From positions 372,001-436,000 of the forward strand of contig NZ_CP016771.1 in the NCBI RefSeq assembly GCF_002288005.1: DNA of 64,000 nucleotides. Direction: 5' to 3'. This DNA is from Candidatus Nanopelagicus hibericus (GTDB lineage Bacteria > Actinomycetota > Actinomycetes > Nanopelagicales > Nanopelagicaceae). Below are positions 1 through 8,748 of the stretch, piece after piece. The position numbers were made by a program, and so were the translations under genes. Every line of letters begins with the position of its first letter. Position 1 is the stretch's first letter. Under the pieces are notes generated by a model. The model saw nothing but the letters and a program-made list of their open reading frames with translations, had not been told where the DNA came from and did no database searches.

Positions 1-2014
1 GGATGACTGTCGCAGGGATTAGAAGGCTAGCTGCAGATGCTGTGGATCCAATGCTGTTTGTAATCATTACAACGCAAGTTAGATAAGAGTTACCTAATTG
101 TGTGATATCACTACTACTTAATGTGTAATAACTATTTGTAGAGAGAACTTGGCCCTCAATAGCGCTTGAACCAGCTACAGAGGTTTTACCCCACTGATAT
201 GTGGTGGTAGTACTCCATGGGGTACTGGAATTGAGATTGCAATAGGCAGTTTTTCCAGCCTCGGCAGCTCCTGAGATACTGATACTTACATTTACAGCAC
301 TTGGCAGATTCTCAAAGCTGTTATAGCTAGAAGCAATTTTCATTGCCTCACCGCCAGAGTTACTTACTGTCACTTTACAAGCAAGTGGTTTTCCAGCCGC
401 TTGTATCGCAATCTCTTTAGTAATTGAAATCTTTGTGCCAGATACTCCTTGAATCTGTGAGAAATAACCAGAGTTAGATGTGTAACCCCAATCTATTCTT
501 GCTACCTCAACATCACCATAGGCGGAGTAGGAGCAGCTTGCGGTATTGCCAACAGAGAGTGAATAGGCACTTACCGATACATTACTAAGTGATGGTGGTG
601 CTGGTGTAGTTATGAATTTACTGCTGGTGAAGTGGGCTTCAAACCCATCTCTAACACCTGTCACCTGACAGATTAGATAGCGACCATTTTCATCTTTTAG
701 GATGGATGAGTCAAAGGTAATTGAAGAGCCAGATCCAATCTGCCTGCCATTAACCGGCACAGATGGTGCTGAAGTGGCTGCTGTAAACCAAGTAACCCGC
801 TCACTATCAACTGGTGTTCGCCAATTCCATCCTTCACATCTAGCTGTCATACCCGTTTTAAGGGTATAGCCAGTTCCAATACCTGAAATTATTGGCGCAG
901 AGGCCAAAGTGGCACTACCAGTTATTGATGTTCTTAACACTCTTCGCACACTGGCAGCTGTCGAGGAGACTATTACCTCACATCGAAACTCTGAGCCTCC
1001 GTCGGTGGGCAAAACAGTCACTTCATTTTTGGTTGATCCAACTAATCTTGCCGGTGATGTCCAGGCAGTTTGAATTGCAACCGCATTTTTCCAAACTCCA
1101 GGTGAGCACTTAATAACATTTCCTGGCCTGGCTAGACCAGTGAGATCTGGCTCAGTTGTGGCGATAGGTGCAGTCCGATTAACTACCACCGATTGTGCCT
1201 CAACCTCTTTAATGCCTTTACGGATATCTTTTTCATAATAACTAACTCGAGTAAATACACTTGGTTTATTTGGTGAGCAATTTCTTGCCCCCCAACTAGT
1301 TACACCAACAATTACATTTATACCATTTATATTGGAAAGCAAAGGTCCACCTGAGTCACCATTACAAGCACCAGACCAAACATTCTCAGAAGGTATTTTT
1401 CTACCAGCTGCCAACATAGTGGCTGGATTAAAAGATTTTCCAAATGTTTTAACAGCTAGCCCATCTTGCAATGAGAGATTTGAGGTCCTAAGTAGATCAG
1501 CTAGATTTTCATCTTGATCTAAGCCCCATCCAAAAATTGTTAACCTACTAAATTTATTAACAGATTTAGCAGTTACTGAGCTGGCTAAAGTCGGGAATGC
1601 AATATCTTCAAATCTTTCCTCTAGTTTGAGCAAACCAATATCATTTGCATAAGTCTTAGAGCTATATCTTGGACTGGTCCATACGCCACTGACTGCAGTA
1701 AAATTAGTATTGTCGTTTAAGGCATCAGCTCCTACTTTGACAAAGTAAGGAGTGGTGAGAGTTACGCAGTGCGCTGCGGTTAATACAACTTGTGGACCAA
1801 TCAAGGTTCCAGTACAGATAAACTCAGCATCTTTATAATCATTACTTTTTTCCGATGTCCAGATCGAAACTACATATGGAGCATTACTTTTTGGATCAAC
1901 CACCAGCGAGCCATTAGTCACTGCTTGTGCAATTGGCGTCAATACTGAGCTTGCAATAACCAAGCCAAGCACAAATGAAAGTCCTCTATACAGATAAGAG
2001 TTACTAATCATCAT
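1..2014 (-). CDS. Secreted trypsin-like serine protease with Ig-like repeats (C-terminus outside window)
   Basis: The frame is open from the start to the window edge (671 codons), so the 3' end is missing. A hydrophobic signal peptide (about residues 8-31, ending AQA) precedes an S1A peptidase domain. The triad is visible: His82 in TAAHC, Asp125 in NDIGLLKL and Ser221 in GDSGGP. From about residue 290 there are several Ig/fibronectin-like repeats with paired Cys and Trp, a spacer or adhesion module common in secreted actinobacterial proteins. I chose ATG 2014 because AAAGGAG lies about 10 nt upstream; ATG 2023 sits directly on that site and ATG 2011 is also possible. It probably acts outside the cell or on the cell surface. 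Substrate is unknown. It is transcribed divergently from the secreted-protein gene at 2227. Confidence 0.9.
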   Translation of the reverse strand, partial: MMISNSYLYRGLSFVLGLVIASSVLTPIAQAVTNGSLVVDPKSNAPYVVSIWTSEKSNDYKDAEFICTGTLIGPQVVLTAAHCVTLTTPYFVKVGADALNDNTNFTAVSGVWTSPRYSSKTYANDIGLLKLEERFEDIAFPTLASSVTAKSVNKFSRLTIFGWGLDQDENLADLLRTSNLSLQDGLAVKTFGKSFNPATMLAAGRKIPSENVWSGACNGDSGGPLLSNINGINVIVGVTSWGARNCSPNKPSVFTRVSYYEKDIRKGIKEVEAQSVVVNRTAPIATTEPDLTGLARPGNVIKCSPGVWKNAVAIQTAWTSPARLVGSTKNEVTVLPTDGGSEFRCEVIVSSTAASVRRVLRTSITGSATLASAPIISGIGTGYTLKTGMTARCEGWNWRTPVDSERVTWFTAATSAPSVPVNGRQIGSGSSITFDSSILKDENGRYLICQVTGVRDGFEAHFTSSKFITTPAPPSLSNVSVSAYSLSVGNTASCSYSAYGDVEVARIDWGYTSNSGYFSQIQGVSGTKISITKEIAIQAAGKPLACKVTVSNSGGEAMKIASSYNSFENLPSAVNVSISISGAAEAGKTAYCNLNSSTPWSTTTTYQWGKTSVAGSSAIEGQVLSTNSYYTLSSSDITQLGNSYLTCVVMITNSIGSTASAASLLIPATVI

Positions 2015-2226
2015 GGGCAGCATGCTCCTTTAAAGCAATTATAGATATCAATAGATTAGACGCCGAACTGCTTTTTTGGTTCCCAATTCACCCGTTTTCT
2101 TTTCAGGGGCCAAAATCACCCCTTGAATAAGTCAAAAATATCGATGGAACCATTGACAGCTTTGATCCGTCTTATATGTATCTGGGCCAGAACTGGCTCG
2201 GGCAAGAAAATTAGAAGGAGTAAATT

Positions 2227-2700
2227 GTGAAGAAATTATTAGCAGTAGCTTTAACCGTTGCTTTGGGGAGCTTTGTATTAACCCCGGTAGCTAACGCCCT
2301 AGGCACACCAAAACCACAACCAGTCATTACTTGGTCTTGGGAGGATGGCGCAGATAAGGGCCACCGTGATTTTTCTGAAGATGATTACGACATTGCTTCA
2401 GATATGCCAAGTTTGCAAGTAACAGTGACCCCAGCAGGTACTGGTCGCAGAGTTATCCTAGAAACCTATGATGTTTACTTACAAACCTGGTCAGAGGAGT
2501 TGGCAACAAGAACCTCTGCTGTAGGTGTGGCTCTGTTCCAAGTTAGTCCTTACTGCACAGATGAGTTTGGTTCTGCTCCAGCATGGTGTGATCACGACAA
2601 GACTTATCGCATTAGAGTCTTAAAATCTGGCACACAAAAGACTGTTTCATCCAAGCCATTTGTAGTTTCATTTATCTCCTCAGAAGAGGGAACCTTCTAA
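2227..2700 (+). CDS. Secreted protein of unknown function
   Basis: This 157-residue protein starts with GTG, preceded by AGAAGGAG at a good distance. Residues 1-24 form a classical signal peptide (lysines, hydrophobic core, VANA cleavage site). The mature part is acidic and Trp-rich at its start, with two Cys (YCTDEF, WCDHD) that could form a disulfide. No family is recognised. The gene is monocistronic, with a strong rho-independent terminator just downstream, so it is probably an abundant exported protein. Confidence 0.8.
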   Translation: MKKLLAVALTVALGSFVLTPVANALGTPKPQPVITWSWEDGADKGHRDFSEDDYDIASDMPSLQVTVTPAGTGRRVILETYDVYLQTWSEELATRTSAVGVALFQVSPYCTDEFGSAPAWCDHDKTYRIRVLKSGTQKTVSSKPFVVSFISSEEGTF

Positions 2701-2734
2701 ATCCAGCTTGGATAAGTAACGATAAGTAATAAGT

Positions 2735-2769
2735 AGAGCCCCCGTAAACCCTTCCGCGGGGGCTCTTTT
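2735..2769 (+). terminator. Rho-independent terminator
   Basis: A perfect 10-bp stem (AGAGCCCCCG at 2735-2744 pairing with CGGGGGCTCT at 2757-2766) is followed by a T-run. It ends the transcript of the secreted-protein gene and isolates it from the sigma-factor operon. Confidence 0.92.
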
Positions 2770-2808
2770 ATTTACCTTGCCACTACCCTTAACCCATACC
2801 AGCTGGGG

Positions 2809-3393
2809 GTGTGTCTTTTGAATTACGAGGGTTTAACTGAGGAAGAGCTGATGAAGCGCTACCAAGGTGGGGATTTAGATGCCCTTGGTGCCATGGCCAT
2901 ATTATTACTGCCCAAATTAGCAGCGATTGCTCGAGGTAGATTCTCTGATAAAAACCTAGCAGATGAAGCGTTGCAAGAGTTTTGGATTAAAATAATCAAT
3001 AAGGCAGACTCCTTTAAACATGACTCTAAGGTATTGACCTGGGCTTATCAGATTGTGAACAACACTTATTTAGACCTAATCAGGCGGGAGAGTAAGCGGA
3101 GTTATTTATATGATGATATCTCCAACTTGGATGAGAGTGCAGCTAAAAAAAGTAGCTTTGCTGAAGCAACCACCAATGAGATCACAATTAAATCCGCCCT
3201 GCTAAAAATCCCTAAGGACCAGGCGGATGCGGTTGCCTTAGTGTGGTTGGACGGTTACTCAATTGAGGATTCTGCAAAACTTCTGGGGATCCCAGCTAAT
3301 ACTGTTAAAAGTCGCATCAGCCGGGGCAAAGCAGCGCTCGCTTTGCAGCTATCGGAGCTAGATCCAAGGATGGGGAACCAAAAACATGCTTAA
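2809..3393 (+). CDS. ECF-type RNA polymerase sigma factor
   Basis: The 194-residue protein has sigma-70 region 2 (about residues 25-95, with the DEALQEFWIKI helix and TWAYQIVNN motif) and region 4 (about 125-180, the helix-turn-helix GYSIEDSAKLLGIPANTVKSR is the DNA-binding part). There is no region 3, as expected for the extracytoplasmic-function group. The start is uncertain: GTG 2809 has a GGGGG stretch just upstream, and TTG 2818 is an alternative. It is followed after 26 nt by a membrane protein that is the likely anti-sigma factor and then by a lipoprotein, so it probably controls an envelope response. Confidence 0.88.
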   Translation: MCLLNYEGLTEEELMKRYQGGDLDALGAMAILLLPKLAAIARGRFSDKNLADEALQEFWIKIINKADSFKHDSKVLTWAYQIVNNTYLDLIRRESKRSYLYDDISNLDESAAKKSSFAEATTNEITIKSALLKIPKDQADAVALVWLDGYSIEDSAKLLGIPANTVKSRISRGKAALALQLSELDPRMGNQKHA

Positions 3394-3419
3394 GACGTCT
3401 AAATACATGGGGGTCACTA

Positions 3420-4100
3420 ATGTCTGACAAAGATGATTTTGTAGAGGATCTATTCCGCGACCTGCCAAAGAGTAAGCCAATGAGTGAGCTTGAATTAAAG
3501 CGCCATGAAAAGATGATCTTGGCCAAAATTGAAGAGATGAAAATTGCTCAGGACAAAAAGCAAAACTCACTCTATGTAAGATTTCAAACTCAATTCCAAC
3601 TAGCTGCTGGCTTTTTAGTTTTGGTGGGCGGCCTTGCCTTTGTGTTAAATCAGTCAGATTCCAATTCAAAGAGTGATCTTGAGATTGCAATTGCCAAACC
3701 AACTCCAACAGCTCAGAGTGAAACACCAAAACCTACTCAGAGTGAGCCAAATAATAATTCTTCTACAAAACCACTTGACTTAAATGATGGCAGTACTCAA
3801 TTTGAGATTGACCAGTCACCAAGTAAGGAGTATTTGAATAACACTGGACTTGATTATTTAAATCAGATCGAGCAGATTCGATCTAAAATCAAGATCAGTG
3901 CTAAACCAATAGCACTCTCAGCAATTCCTGCTAGCTATGGAAAGTGTGCGATCGAACTAGGGGTCAACGCAAATCTAATTGCAGTAGACAAAGGCTTCTA
4001 TGATGGTCAAGGAGTGTTGGCGTTTTTCTCTGGAAGCTCTAGATCAAGTATGAATATCTGGGTAGTATCTAAAAGTTGTGAAAAGATTGCCAACCCATAG
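3420..4100 (+). CDS. Putative membrane anti-sigma factor
   Basis: The 226-residue protein has a charged N-terminal domain (about 1-58), one transmembrane segment (about 60-78, LAAGFLVLVGGLAFVL) and a Ser/Thr/Pro-rich extracytoplasmic part with two to three Cys. This is the topology of membrane anti-sigma factors, and the gene directly follows an ECF sigma gene. The N-terminus has no Zn-binding HxxxCxxC motif, so it is not a ZAS-type anti-sigma. The function is inferred mainly from position. Confidence 0.6.
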   Translation: MSDKDDFVEDLFRDLPKSKPMSELELKRHEKMILAKIEEMKIAQDKKQNSLYVRFQTQFQLAAGFLVLVGGLAFVLNQSDSNSKSDLEIAIAKPTPTAQSETPKPTQSEPNNNSSTKPLDLNDGSTQFEIDQSPSKEYLNNTGLDYLNQIEQIRSKIKISAKPIALSAIPASYGKCAIELGVNANLIAVDKGFYDGQGVLAFFSGSSRSSMNIWVVSKSCEKIANP

Positions 4101-4109
4101 GATGCAGAT

Positions 4110-4547
4110 ATGAGCAGCAGCATAAAATTTAAAGCAGCGGTTGTATCCACTTTACTAATTTTTGCAGGTGGCCTTTCAGGTTGTTCGCAATCAGATATTG
4201 ATAATGCAACATCTGCGATAGAGGATTTTTCAGGCTTGGACCTTGAAACCCCTGGTGTAAGTATTGTTAAAAACGGTTCATTGAATGATTGTGCAAATGC
4301 AACATTAGGTGAGATGGCAGATGCTTTTATGGCCAACCCTGATTGGAGTGATTTCATCTCAAATTCTGGTGGAACAGTTGTTGAATTAAGTGGCGGCATT
4401 ACCTATGACCAGATTCCAGTAACAGCATTGATCCAATTTGATGTCTTTGGCATAGAGTTTGAGGCCAACTATTTAAGTCTTAATGGTGTCGATCAAAATC
4501 AAGCGGTGCTCTTAGAGCTTCTAACATTGATGTGCGATGCTGTTTAG
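4110..4547 (+). CDS. Lipoprotein of the ECF sigma operon
   Basis: The 145-residue protein has a lipobox (GGLSGC, Cys25) after a hydrophobic segment, so it is probably lipid-anchored on the outer face of the membrane. The mature domain is acidic and contains two further Cys. It starts 9 nt after the putative anti-sigma gene, which indicates co-transcription. It may be the sensory partner or a target of the sigma pathway. No named family is recognised. Confidence 0.75.
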   Translation: MSSSIKFKAAVVSTLLIFAGGLSGCSQSDIDNATSAIEDFSGLDLETPGVSIVKNGSLNDCANATLGEMADAFMANPDWSDFISNSGGTVVELSGGITYDQIPVTALIQFDVFGIEFEANYLSLNGVDQNQAVLLELLTLMCDAV

Positions 4548-4811
4548 TAGCACCGTACCTTACAAATTAAATTCTAGATCTAATAATTTAGTGGTTATTT
4601 ACTTTGAAGTTCTACCAATCTCAAGAACTTTTGGGGCTAACAAAAGAGACGGCATTTGGGGGAGAGTATTTTCTTAGATGAAAAGAAATTAAGGGGAGTC
4701 TTTATATTTCACCAATCATGCTTTTTGGAGTTTCTGCGCTCAGAAACTGGGCTTGTGGGGGGGCTTACCCCTGCACTACGCTTCAGGCAGAAGCAAAAGG
4801 GAGAAAATACT

Positions 4812-5876
4812 GTGCTTGATTTAAAGAAATTGATGACGGCTGTGACTATATTGGTTTTGTCTTTAACCGGAATGCCTCAAGCTCAAGCAGCCTATTTTAC
4901 TTCATCTGAAAAGGTCATTTATTTTCTCGATGTTTCAAACTCCTCAGATAGTCAAAAACTCTGGACCTTACTTCGTGCATCATTGCTTGAGAAAATAGAT
5001 GTTGCGTTGGGATTTCCCAAATTCAAAGGGATAGCAGAGCCATTTACGCCACCGACCGACCTGAGTATTTCTTTGATAAATGATAATTCACAATCTGCGC
5101 AAATTATTGAAATATTGTCTGTGAGAGATGCAGAGTTAATTTGGGAATTTATAATCAAAAAAGTTGGCGGTACCAATCCAACACCAGCTCGCCTTAAGGC
5201 TACATATGAAGACTTTTTTGGAGCCAAAGGAACTTACTCTGTGTTGGTGCGGGAATACGCTTTGGGAGATGAAGTTAAGTCAGTATCTGCCTCACAGTGC
5301 CAGAAAAGAGCAGAGGATCAGTTTAAAATGGGGAATTTTATGAAAAACGTATCGAAGGAGCTAAGAGCTGAAGCCGCAAAAGATACCTGCTCTATTGTTC
5401 TGAAATTAATTAATGGAATTAAGTCAGCAGATAAGTTATTTGAAAACTATAATTGTGACAACAAAGCTTGCTCAGATGTTGTGGGGGCAGTTAAACGCTC
5501 AGCAGCTGTGGCTGCTGATTTAGCCAGAAAATCAACTCCAAAATCACCTCAAAAACTTTGTATTGCGATAGCAAGTGACATGCTTAATGCTTACCCGGGC
5601 ATGACCGCTAATTCTGTATGGAATACTGGAAACGCAGTTAAGAAGAGTGCAACGACGGCAGCGGCAGAAAGTTTGGGACGACAGGTAGCTGAAGAAGCGT
5701 CAATTAAGTTCTCTCAAAGAGTCCAACTTCGAGTTGAAGTTATTGGTCAAGGAGCAAGTTCGGGTTTTCCGCGCGAATTGACGGCAAAACTTGATAGCTA
5801 TTGGCGTGGATTTTGGACTGCAGCCGGAATTAAAACAAGTGGGCAAAAGGCCTCACTTGATCAAGCATGCAAATAA
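4812..5876 (+). CDS. Secreted protein with a vWA-like MIDAS motif
   Basis: The open frame extends further upstream, but GTG 4812 is the best start: AAGGGAG lies 8-9 nt upstream and the product then begins with a normal signal peptide (MLDLKKLM, hydrophobic core, AQA cleavage). The mature N-terminus reads VIYFLDVSNSS, and DVSNS fits the DxSxS metal-binding motif of von Willebrand factor A domains. The rest (354 residues in all) is helical and contains about eight Cys in the second half. It is first in a three-gene run with two membrane proteins. A calcium- or magnesium-dependent binding role is possible but unproven. Confidence 0.75.
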   Translation: MLDLKKLMTAVTILVLSLTGMPQAQAAYFTSSEKVIYFLDVSNSSDSQKLWTLLRASLLEKIDVALGFPKFKGIAEPFTPPTDLSISLINDNSQSAQIIEILSVRDAELIWEFIIKKVGGTNPTPARLKATYEDFFGAKGTYSVLVREYALGDEVKSVSASQCQKRAEDQFKMGNFMKNVSKELRAEAAKDTCSIVLKLINGIKSADKLFENYNCDNKACSDVVGAVKRSAAVAADLARKSTPKSPQKLCIAIASDMLNAYPGMTANSVWNTGNAVKKSATTAAAESLGRQVAEEASIKFSQRVQLRVEVIGQGASSGFPRELTAKLDSYWRGFWTAAGIKTSGQKASLDQACK

Positions 5877-5907
5877 ATAACCAACAAATCGATCAACGAG
5901 GAGACAA

Positions 5908-6987
5908 ATGAAAGACTTTTTCTCAAGCCATGGCCGAGCCTTACGGCGCGCGCGCAGAAAGGGCAAGTTTCACGGTAAATCTAATCACCCTCATGAGACT
6001 TGGGGTACTACTCCTGTTCCATACTTGGATAAATTACATGCTGCTTCCTCTAAGAAAATTCAGGAGCTTCAGTCTCAACTTCGTATTTACCAAGGCCAGT
6101 CCGTAACTCTCACCGATGAGGATCGCGCTAATAAATCAGCTCAAGCATATGAAATTACCCAGTTGGAAGCAGAGCGCTCAAACTATGAAGATCTGATCAA
6201 AAAGTTTTTAGAAGAAAAGCATGGCCTTGTAAATGAAAATCCAATTGGTAAAGCGGCCCGGACTAGAGTGGTCTCACTACCGCTTTACTGGGCAGCGATT
6301 AGCATGCTTGCGGTGGGTGAATTTCTTGTCACTAAGCCGGCTGTTGAAAAGATTCTTAACGATGCGGGTGTAAAGGGTTTCCTAATAACAGCTAGTTTTT
6401 CTTTCCTTAGTATTATTTGCGCTCACATCATTGGTCTAACCTTAAAAATGCAGGCGGATCGAGTCAATCCTCAACCGAGATGGCAAATATGGGGAATATC
6501 TGTATTGGCATTATTTGTTACCATTGTGATTTTGTTACTCTCTGCAGTACGAAGTGATTCTGTCCAAGCAGTTCCCTTCTCATTTGGCCTTTCAGTTACT
6601 GCATTTGGAACTCTTCTTTTCTTTGTGGTTCAAATGACATTTGTTTTAAGTGCTTCCGCTTTGTCTTACTTCAATCATGCTGAAGTTGAGGTGCAATTAG
6701 ATAGAGCACGTCGTGGGGTCAAGCGAGCTACTAAAAAAATAAAAAGACTTACGAAGTCAAGAATGATTCCAGGACGAGGTGAGATGACTCCAGAAAAATT
6801 ACGTATTCAAAAAGAGTCTCTTGTCGCTGCAATGTGGCAGTTAGAGGCAGAGTACAGAGAGCTATGTGCTGAGTATCGCGGTGCTAATTTACTAGCTCAA
6901 GCTGAAGCGGTGCCGGCGGAGGGTCATGGCTTAATAGAGCAAAAACTTAAGATTGAAAATGATCCTGACACAGAGAGTAAACTATGA
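5908..6987 (+). CDS. Membrane protein with flanking coiled coils
   Basis: The 359-residue protein has a good ribosome site (GAGGAG). Order: a basic N-terminus (RRARRKGK), a charged helical stretch (about 45-110), four probable transmembrane segments (about 130-250) and a long basic or acidic coiled coil (about 255-340). The ends are predicted cytoplasmic. It lies 31 nt after the vWA-like gene and overlaps the next gene by 4 nt (ATGA), so all three are co-translated. No family is recognised; a structural or scaffold role in the envelope is a guess. Confidence 0.75.
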   Translation: MKDFFSSHGRALRRARRKGKFHGKSNHPHETWGTTPVPYLDKLHAASSKKIQELQSQLRIYQGQSVTLTDEDRANKSAQAYEITQLEAERSNYEDLIKKFLEEKHGLVNENPIGKAARTRVVSLPLYWAAISMLAVGEFLVTKPAVEKILNDAGVKGFLITASFSFLSIICAHIIGLTLKMQADRVNPQPRWQIWGISVLALFVTIVILLLSAVRSDSVQAVPFSFGLSVTAFGTLLFFVVQMTFVLSASALSYFNHAEVEVQLDRARRGVKRATKKIKRLTKSRMIPGRGEMTPEKLRIQKESLVAAMWQLEAEYRELCAEYRGANLLAQAEAVPAEGHGLIEQKLKIENDPDTESKL

Positions 6988-7553
6988 AAATAAAAAGAAG
7001 TTTTGGTACCTCAACTCTTTTTGATCGCCTACCAACCTCGGCAATTATTGGTCTTTCTCTCGCTGGGCTATCTGCACTTATGATGTTTCTACAAGGTATG
7101 ACAGGCATTCTTTCTATTTATAATTACTACTTCAATTTTCAGTATTATTCAGTTACGGGCTTGTCTCAGACTTGGCGGCCTGGTCTCTTCTGGACCATTA
7201 TTAGTTTACTAACATTAATTGCAATCTACCGAGCTACAGGACCTAGACAGCTTGCTCGTATTAGTGTTATTTCAATAATGGGAGCTCAATTGCTGTATCA
7301 CATTTTATATCCATGGAAAATTATTTTACCTAAATTTAGATCAGCTGCTGAGCCTGAGACAGTCTCGGATGAAGGATCATTTGAAGAACCTTTAATGGAT
7401 GCTCCTGTTGATACGATAGCTTCATCCTCTTCTACCATGATCGATCCAAGCTCAATGCCATTGTGGCAATACATATTTTTAATATCGCTGTCATTAGCGC
7501 CAATCGGTTTTCTTCTTTCCCGGGCTTGCAATAGTTATTATTCAGGGAAATAG
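6984..7553 (+). CDS. Small polytopic membrane protein
   Basis: The 189-residue protein has four hydrophobic segments (about 18-45, 65-80, 90-108 and 163-182) with an acidic Ser-rich loop (about 112-155) between the third and fourth. It overlaps the preceding gene by ATGA and closes the three-gene envelope operon. No family is recognised. Confidence 0.7.
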   Translation: MKIKRSFGTSTLFDRLPTSAIIGLSLAGLSALMMFLQGMTGILSIYNYYFNFQYYSVTGLSQTWRPGLFWTIISLLTLIAIYRATGPRQLARISVISIMGAQLLYHILYPWKIILPKFRSAAEPETVSDEGSFEEPLMDAPVDTIASSSSTMIDPSSMPLWQYIFLISLSLAPIGFLLSRACNSYYSGK

Positions 7554-7686
7554 CTAATCGAGATACGCTGCTTTATTTCTTGCAAATCAAAAACACTGAA
7601 CTAAACTAACCAAAGTCTTGTTCACAAGAACTTAGAAAATTAGATCGAGAGCAGCACTATTAACATTTGAGTGGAAGAAAATAAGC

Positions 7687-8133
7687 TTAAGACTCGTTGA
7701 TTACCAGGGTTTTCACTAATATGTCTCTTAATGTTCGTTTATCTTTTGTAAAGTAGAAAACGATTTCAATCACATACCAAGTGATCAGGCCCAGGGTGCC
7801 TAGAACTCCAAAAGTAATTAAATCAAGAAGCCCTGCAGCAATGCCTAAACTTAAATAAACCAATAGCTCTCGAATCGCCATATGTCCCCAAGTAGCTCGC
7901 CTCTGGGTTTCAGCTGCATAAACTCGAATCTTAAGAATTTTCTTAGCTGGTGTTTGTCCTTCACCCCAGACGATCAAACTCCAAATAATCCACCCAATAC
8001 CTAGAGTCACTAAAGCTAATGCAGCATCTAAAAAGAGTGCTCCCAAGCGATGCTGAAATGAGGCAAGATTCAAACTAGTGCCAGAGTTTGTCTCTATCGA
8101 ATTACTTGGTGGATTAATTGTCATCGCCGGCAT
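7687..8133 (-). CDS. RDD-family membrane protein
   Basis: The 148-residue protein carries RDD family hallmarks: RLGALFLDAAL at the first membrane segment, GQTPAKKILKIRV in the loop, and RDILVKTLV at the C-terminus. Three or four transmembrane segments are evident. Members are small membrane proteins of poorly known role, some linked to ion or compatible-solute transport. Start ATG 8133 follows GAGAGTGGG; ATG 8124 is a possible alternative. Confidence 0.85.
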   Translation of the reverse strand: MPAMTINPPSNSIETNSGTSLNLASFQHRLGALFLDAALALVTLGIGWIIWSLIVWGEGQTPAKKILKIRVYAAETQRRATWGHMAIRELLVYLSLGIAAGLLDLITFGVLGTLGLITWYVIEIVFYFTKDKRTLRDILVKTLVINES

Positions 8134-8231
8134 CCCACTCTCAGGTTAACAAATTTGTGTTTGGTAGGACAGGTACTTATAAAGAATGCCATCTAGTGCA
8201 CCACTTTCAATTTTTCTGACTTTAAAGGCAT

Positions 8232-8414
8232 CTATTTTTTCTGTCCAGCTCCAACCAATGTAAGCCCTAGAGCCATAGCCATCCAATGTGAGTAATCATA
8301 GATTAAATCTGGTAGCCAAATACCCAGCCAGTCGTAGTAAACATCAACGCCAGACTGACTCATTATAAAATCTAACATTCCCCATAAAAATAATAATGCA
8401 CCAAAGCCTTGCAT
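8232..8414 (-). CDS. Small membrane protein
   Basis: The frame is open to 8456, but ATG 8414 is the better start because GGGAAGG lies upstream of it, while the upstream TTG has no ribosome site. The 60-residue product has two hydrophobic segments separated by a Trp/Tyr/Asp-rich loop (DVYYDWLGIWLPDLIYDY). No family is recognised. Confidence 0.55.
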   Translation of the reverse strand: MQGFGALLFLWGMLDFIMSQSGVDVYYDWLGIWLPDLIYDYSHWMAMALGLTLVGAGQKK

Positions 8415-8557
8415 TTTAACCGACCTTCCCGTGTCTGATACAGATGACCTCAGCAAAATAAGGGCGCTTTGCCGTTGTATTTACGAATACAACAGTATAT
8501 CTTTATTGTGAAAAGTAAATACTTTTCTTGGTGTAAGTATTAGCGAAGGAGCAAAAA

Positions 8558-8713
8558 GTGGAAATTTTCATCGTTGGACTCTGGGTCATTTGTGCATTTG
8601 TTGCTTATGGTCAAGCTAAGAAGAAGAACCTGAACGCGCCCATTTGGGCAGTTATCGGACTAGTCTTCGGTGTGTTTGGTGTTATTGCATCGATGATTGT
8701 GAAACCTAAATAG
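8558..8713 (+). CDS. Short membrane protein, 51 residues
   Basis: GTG 8558 is preceded by GAAGGAGC at ideal spacing. The product has two transmembrane helices (about 1-17 and 28-46) joined by a short basic loop (QAKKKNLN), and ends VKPK. The strong ribosome site and clean helical-hairpin topology support a real gene despite its length. Function is unknown; two-helix proteins of this kind are often accessory membrane subunits. Confidence 0.65.
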   Translation: MEIFIVGLWVICAFVAYGQAKKKNLNAPIWAVIGLVFGVFGVIASMIVKPK

Positions 8714-8748
8714 TTTCAGTTGATTTATCAAAGGTACTTCAAACCTTT

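Noticed and set aside
892-1517. Plus-strand open frames within the first 1.5 kb
   Set aside because: They are antisense to the serine protease frame, which has its full catalytic triad and Ig-like repeats, and show no start signals.
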